64,000 nt of DNA from Streptomyces sp. NA04227 (lineage in GTDB: Bacteria; Actinomycetota; Actinomycetes; Streptomycetales; Streptomycetaceae), in assembly GCF_013364195.1 (NCBI RefSeq), contig NZ_CP054918.1, positions 5,197,001 through 5,261,000 of the forward strand, read 5' to 3'. Positions 60,416 to 64,000 of the stretch are shown here, in pieces. The notes beneath the pieces were generated by a model. That model was given only the letters and a program-made list of their open reading frames with translations, did not search any database and was not told where the DNA came from. Numbering within the stretch: position 1 is the first letter of the stretch; each line of letters opens with the position of its first letter. Position numbers and translations under genes: made by a program.

Positions 60416-60660
60416 TCAGGAGTTCCGGGAAGCAGGGCTTTCGCGCGTCCGGTAGGGGAATCCGGTCCTCCGGCCGGGTGAGAGCGGAGTGCGAATCCGG
60501 GCGCGCGCCCTGCCGCTGACCAGGTACGCGGACGGCGGCGGGCCTCGCGCCGAGCCGTCAACGAACCGATCGGTTCAGAGATTTCGAACTCGTACGCATG
60601 CTCCGCGCATTGTGGGGCAGGTGCACAGTCCCCCCACGGGAGTGGTCAACCACCCCACCC

Positions 60661-60701
60661 GGCGACCGTTCCTGCCGCCCCTACGGGCAGGAACGGTCGC
60701 C
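60661..60701 (+). terminator. hairpin terminator before the mdh promoter region
   Basis: A perfect 16-bp stem GGCGACCGTTCCTGCC / GGCAGGAACGGTCGCC with a 9-base loop (GCCCCTACG), followed by GGTCCGCTTTTG with a short T-run. It should end transcripts from the HTH-DUF2690 gene, isolating mdh. Confidence 0.82.
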
Positions 60702-60732
60702 GGTCCGCTTTTGTGTGGCCGGTCCGCGACGC

Positions 60733-60750
60733 GTGTGGCCCGGGCCACAC
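60733..60750. promoter_or_regulatory. perfect 18-bp palindrome upstream of mdh
   Basis: GTGTGGCCC followed directly by GGGCCACAC, with GGTCC and GGACC flanking it at a distance. It sits about 150 bases before the mdh start. It may be an operator or a second hairpin; no regulator can be named. Confidence 0.45.
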
Positions 60751-60800
60751 GGACCCGGCAGTGCGGGAAGCCCGGGGCGCGGTAGCCTGACCGCTGGATC

Positions 60801-60818
60801 TCTCTTGACGCCAAGAGA
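60801..60818. promoter_or_regulatory. inverted repeat overlapping a TTGACG box upstream of mdh
   Basis: TCTCTTG and CAAGAGA arms around ACGC; the left arm runs into TTGACG, a good -35 sequence, though no clear -10 follows. The form (TCTTGA...CAAGAGA) is like MarR-type sites. Position about 90 bases before mdh fits promoter control. Confidence 0.45.
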
Positions 60819-60879
60819 TCGATCATCGAGGCCGATGGCAGGGATCCCCGCACCCGGGGCAGGGACCCCCACCGCATAG

Positions 60880-61887
<1,008 letters not shown>

Positions 61888-61955
61888 GCCCCCTCGTGAC
61901 GCCGCCACCCCCGGCCTGACGGGGAGTGATCGGCGTACGCCCCCTGCGCCTCCAT

Positions 61956-61992
61956 GCGCCCCCGGCACACCACCACTCGGTGCCGGGGGCGC
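61956..61992 (+). terminator. hairpin terminator after mdh
   Basis: A 12-bp perfect stem GCGCCCCCGGCA / TGCCGGGGGCGC with a 13-base loop, about 70 bases after the mdh stop. No T-run, as with other terminators here. Confidence 0.8.
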
Positions 61993-62060
61993 CGCGCTGT
62001 CCGGCCCCCGCTGCGAGGTGCAGCCGTATGCTGTGACCTTCACCACGCCGACAGCGCTCA

Positions 62061-62083
62061 ACTTCCTTGCCGTACAAGGAAGT
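62061..62083 (+). promoter_or_regulatory. 9-bp inverted repeat just upstream of the membrane protein start
   Basis: ACTTCCTTG and CAAGGAAGT with a 5-base centre (CCGTA), ending 18 bases before GTG 62102. It is close enough to act as an operator or to form an mRNA hairpin next to the ribosome site (GGGGGATT). Confidence 0.45.
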
Positions 62084-62101
62084 GGGGGTTACGGGGGATT
62101 C

Positions 62102-63946
62102 GTGACGGACCAGATGCGACTGCCCCGGCAGCCGGAACCGGCCGGGAACGGCGCGGCGGAGGTGCCGCCGCAGGGAGTCGTTCCGCCCGGTGCGAGCGAG
62201 GCCACCAGGCTGCTGTGCGGGGGCTGTTATCTCGACAGCGAGTTCCGTGACGCCGTCATCGACGAGTTGTACGTGCACGAGGAACGGCTGGCCGCGCCCG
62301 CGCACGGTTACGACGCGGCCAGGGTGCTGGCCCACGCGCTGCGCTCCCGGCGGCTCGAACTGGGCTGGGCGGCAGGAATCCTCGGACTCTGGGTGGTCGG
62401 CGCCGTCCTGACGCAGTATCTGCTGCTCGCCGTACTGCTGCCCTGTCTGTTGCTTGCGCTCGCCGCGCGGCTGCGCGAAGGGCCGGGCGGCGCGGCGGAC
62501 CGCAACCCGCGCCCGCTGTGGGGCGGGCGCGCGAACGGCACCGGCAAGGACGGCGCGCGGGAGCGGGCGTCCGGCGCGGCCCCGGCCCGTGGCGCGGGTG
62601 CGTCCCTGCTTCAGCTCTGGGGCCAGTTGTCCGTGGTCTTCGTGGTGGTGGTCGCGGTCCTGATCGGTGTCGGCAAGGCCGACGGCGAGGTCGCGATGGC
62701 ACAAGTCATGGTGGTGGCCGCGCTGTTGCCCGGTGGTGCCGACTGGGTCCGCGAGGCCTCCAGCGGGATCGACGCCTTCGAGGCCTGGGCCTCCCTGGTG
62801 ATGCTGCTCCTGGTGGCCGTCTGCGTCGCCGGGCACCGCGCCCACTTCGCCCGCACCCTGACCCACATACTGCATCCCCGGCGCTTCGCCGACATCACGG
62901 GCGACCCGGCCGAGAGCGCGCAGAACGCGCGGTACCAGCGGCTGCGGGTGCGCATCAGGACCGAGCAGTCGGCGCGGCTGGTCATGTACCACTCCGGGCA
63001 TCCGTTCTGCGGTGCGGGAGTTCCGGTGGACTCCTGGACGCTCGCCGTCGAACTCCGCCCGGACCCGGAGCGCGAGGAGCCGCCCGAGCCGCTGAGCAAC
63101 CGCAAGATTCTGGACAACGTGCGCGAACTGCTCGCCCGGCTGCGGCTGCCCGCTCCGGCCGCCGCCGCCGTGGTGCGCGACCGGCTGCGCGGCCTGGAGA
63201 TCGACGAGTGCGTCTTCCTGCCGGTGACCGGTCTGCCGCGCCGCGAGCTCGCCCCCTACGGCGCGGCGGACTTCGCGCGGCACCGGGCCGAGGCCGTGGA
63301 GGAGGGCGGCGAGACCCGGCGGCACTTCCTGCGGGTACGGGTCGGCGGCTGGGAGGAGGAGGTCGTCACCACGGTCTTCGTCCGTGTGCACACCCAGGGC
63401 GGCATGCTGATGCTGGAGATCGCCCCGCACGTCCTCGCGCCCGTACGCCGGGAGTTCGAGGAGGCCGACCGGATCGCCCACGACTACCGCAACCTCGGGC
63501 CGGTGGCCAAGCTCACCTGGGCGCTGGCGCGCGTACCGCAGTCGCTGGCCTTCGCGCTGCGGACCCTGAACCGCGGTGGCGCGACGGGCTCCCGCACCGT
63601 CCGGGCGGGCCAGGAGCACGTACTGCCGGACGGGCCCGCCGTCTCGGTGCGCGAACTGGGCAGCGGCACCGAGCTGTCCCTGTTCCAGGAGATGGACGTA
63701 CAGCGCTACCTCAAGGCCATCCAGGACCGGGTGGCGCACGGCGTACGGCAGGTGCTGCGCGACGCCGGATACCGCACGGACGAGTTCGCGCAGAAGATCG
63801 TCAACATCAGCGACGGCGGCGTGCACATCGAGCACGCCCAGGGGGCGTTCGCGATCGGCGACCACAACACGGTCAGCAACCAGGAACAGCCCGCGGCGTC
63901 CGCGGAGTCGCCACCGGAGCAGCCGCGGCAGGACGGGACGCCATGA
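62102..63946 (+). CDS. large membrane protein of unknown function
   Basis: A 614-aa protein from GTG 62102 (VTDQMRLPRQPEP); a longer frame to 62018 is less likely. A cysteine motif (LLCGGCYLD) and a helical region precede two or three membrane helices (GWAAGILGLWVVGAVLTQYL, VVFVVVVAVLIGVG, WASLVMLLLVAVCVAGH). The bulk (~260-540) is cytoplasmic or periplasmic with mixed structure: RTLTHILHPRRFADITGDPA, FCGAGVPVDSWTLAVELRPD. Near the C-terminus NISDGGVHIEHAQGAFAIGD and HNTVSN form a repeat-like beta turn motif, seen at the tails of other Streptomyces proteins I cannot name. Its stop overlaps an ATG (ATGA), and a real gene follows at 63975. Confidence 0.7.
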   Translation: MTDQMRLPRQPEPAGNGAAEVPPQGVVPPGASEATRLLCGGCYLDSEFRDAVIDELYVHEERLAAPAHGYDAARVLAHALRSRRLELGWAAGILGLWVVGAVLTQYLLLAVLLPCLLLALAARLREGPGGAADRNPRPLWGGRANGTGKDGARERASGAAPARGAGASLLQLWGQLSVVFVVVVAVLIGVGKADGEVAMAQVMVVAALLPGGADWVREASSGIDAFEAWASLVMLLLVAVCVAGHRAHFARTLTHILHPRRFADITGDPAESAQNARYQRLRVRIRTEQSARLVMYHSGHPFCGAGVPVDSWTLAVELRPDPEREEPPEPLSNRKILDNVRELLARLRLPAPAAAAVVRDRLRGLEIDECVFLPVTGLPRRELAPYGAADFARHRAEAVEEGGETRRHFLRVRVGGWEEEVVTTVFVRVHTQGGMLMLEIAPHVLAPVRREFEEADRIAHDYRNLGPVAKLTWALARVPQSLAFALRTLNRGGATGSRTVRAGQEHVLPDGPAVSVRELGSGTELSLFQEMDVQRYLKAIQDRVAHGVRQVLRDAGYRTDEFAQKIVNISDGGVHIEHAQGAFAIGDHNTVSNQEQPAASAESPPEQPRQDGTP

Positions 63947-63974
63947 CCGCACGGACCGGCCCCGGGAGGCACGG

Positions 63975-64000
63975 ATGAGCACGGCCGACGAGCAGAACCC
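63975..64000 (+). CDS. start of a gene cut by the window end
   Basis: ATG 63975 with a good GGGAGG ribosome site 5 bases upstream and the codons for MSTADEQN. The 11-codon frame at 63943-63978 that overlaps it is too short to support. Too little is visible to say what it encodes; it probably belongs with the membrane protein operon. Confidence 0.5.

Noticed and set aside
63943..63978. 11-codon frame overlapping the stop of the last full gene (ATGA)
   Set aside because: Too short, and a stronger ribosome site with ATG at 63975 lies inside it.

Overview
The window reads as a piece of a Streptomyces chromosome. It is very GC-rich, coding frames have strong third-position GC, and many genes start with GTG. 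The housekeeping genes sucC-sucD, purN-purH, folD-DUF3017 and mdh lie on one strand in the order I recall from the Streptomyces core.

1-9.2 kb holds mixed accessory genes: the 3' end of a von Willebrand A protein, a barstar-domain protein, two secreted low-complexity proteins (the second with internal LPxTG-like repeats), a Clp-N/helix-turn-helix protein beside a perfect 15-bp inverted repeat, a GNAT acetyltransferase, a DUF1062 protein and an S66 (MccF-like) peptidase.

9.2-40.1 kb is one minus-strand locus for a contractile injection system (CIS/eCIS, phage-tail-like). In transcription order it encodes sheath, inner tube, a T4 gp51-type hub chaperone, a 263-aa protein, possibly a 50-aa protein, a DUF4255 tail terminator with a histone-like tail, an AAA+ ATPase, a 111-aa protein, a 2,327-aa DUF4157 (eCIS core) giant, an unknown 191-aa protein, a tube-related protein, a LysM protein, hub, spike, PAAR-like tip, gp25, two large baseplate proteins, a tail-protein-I-like protein, a DUF6519 protein and a peptidoglycan amidase. 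Many genes overlap by 4-10 bases. I see no capsid, portal, terminase or integrase gene, so this is an injection machine rather than a prophage. No membrane anchor or long receptor fibre is obvious.

The most interesting points are in the middle of this locus. The C-terminal ~440 residues of the giant protein and the adjacent 191-aa gene are clearly poorer in GC than their surroundings, as expected for a swappable cargo and a partner. The LysM gene carries the only in-frame TTA (bldA-type) codon I found in the window.

40.1-53.2 kb: a divergent region with a CRP-like site leads into sucCD. A HTH/sigma-like membrane protein follows, then a DUF6350 membrane protein with a charged tail of more than 500 residues, a proline/glycine-rich membrane protein, purNH preceded by a two-hairpin leader, and two RDD membrane proteins.

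53.6-64 kb: folD and a DUF3017 protein, an accessory group (YceI, DoxX-like, UBP zinc finger, HAAS/PadR pair), a HTH-DUF2690 membrane protein, mdh with palindromes upstream, a large membrane protein, and the first codons of another gene at the edge.
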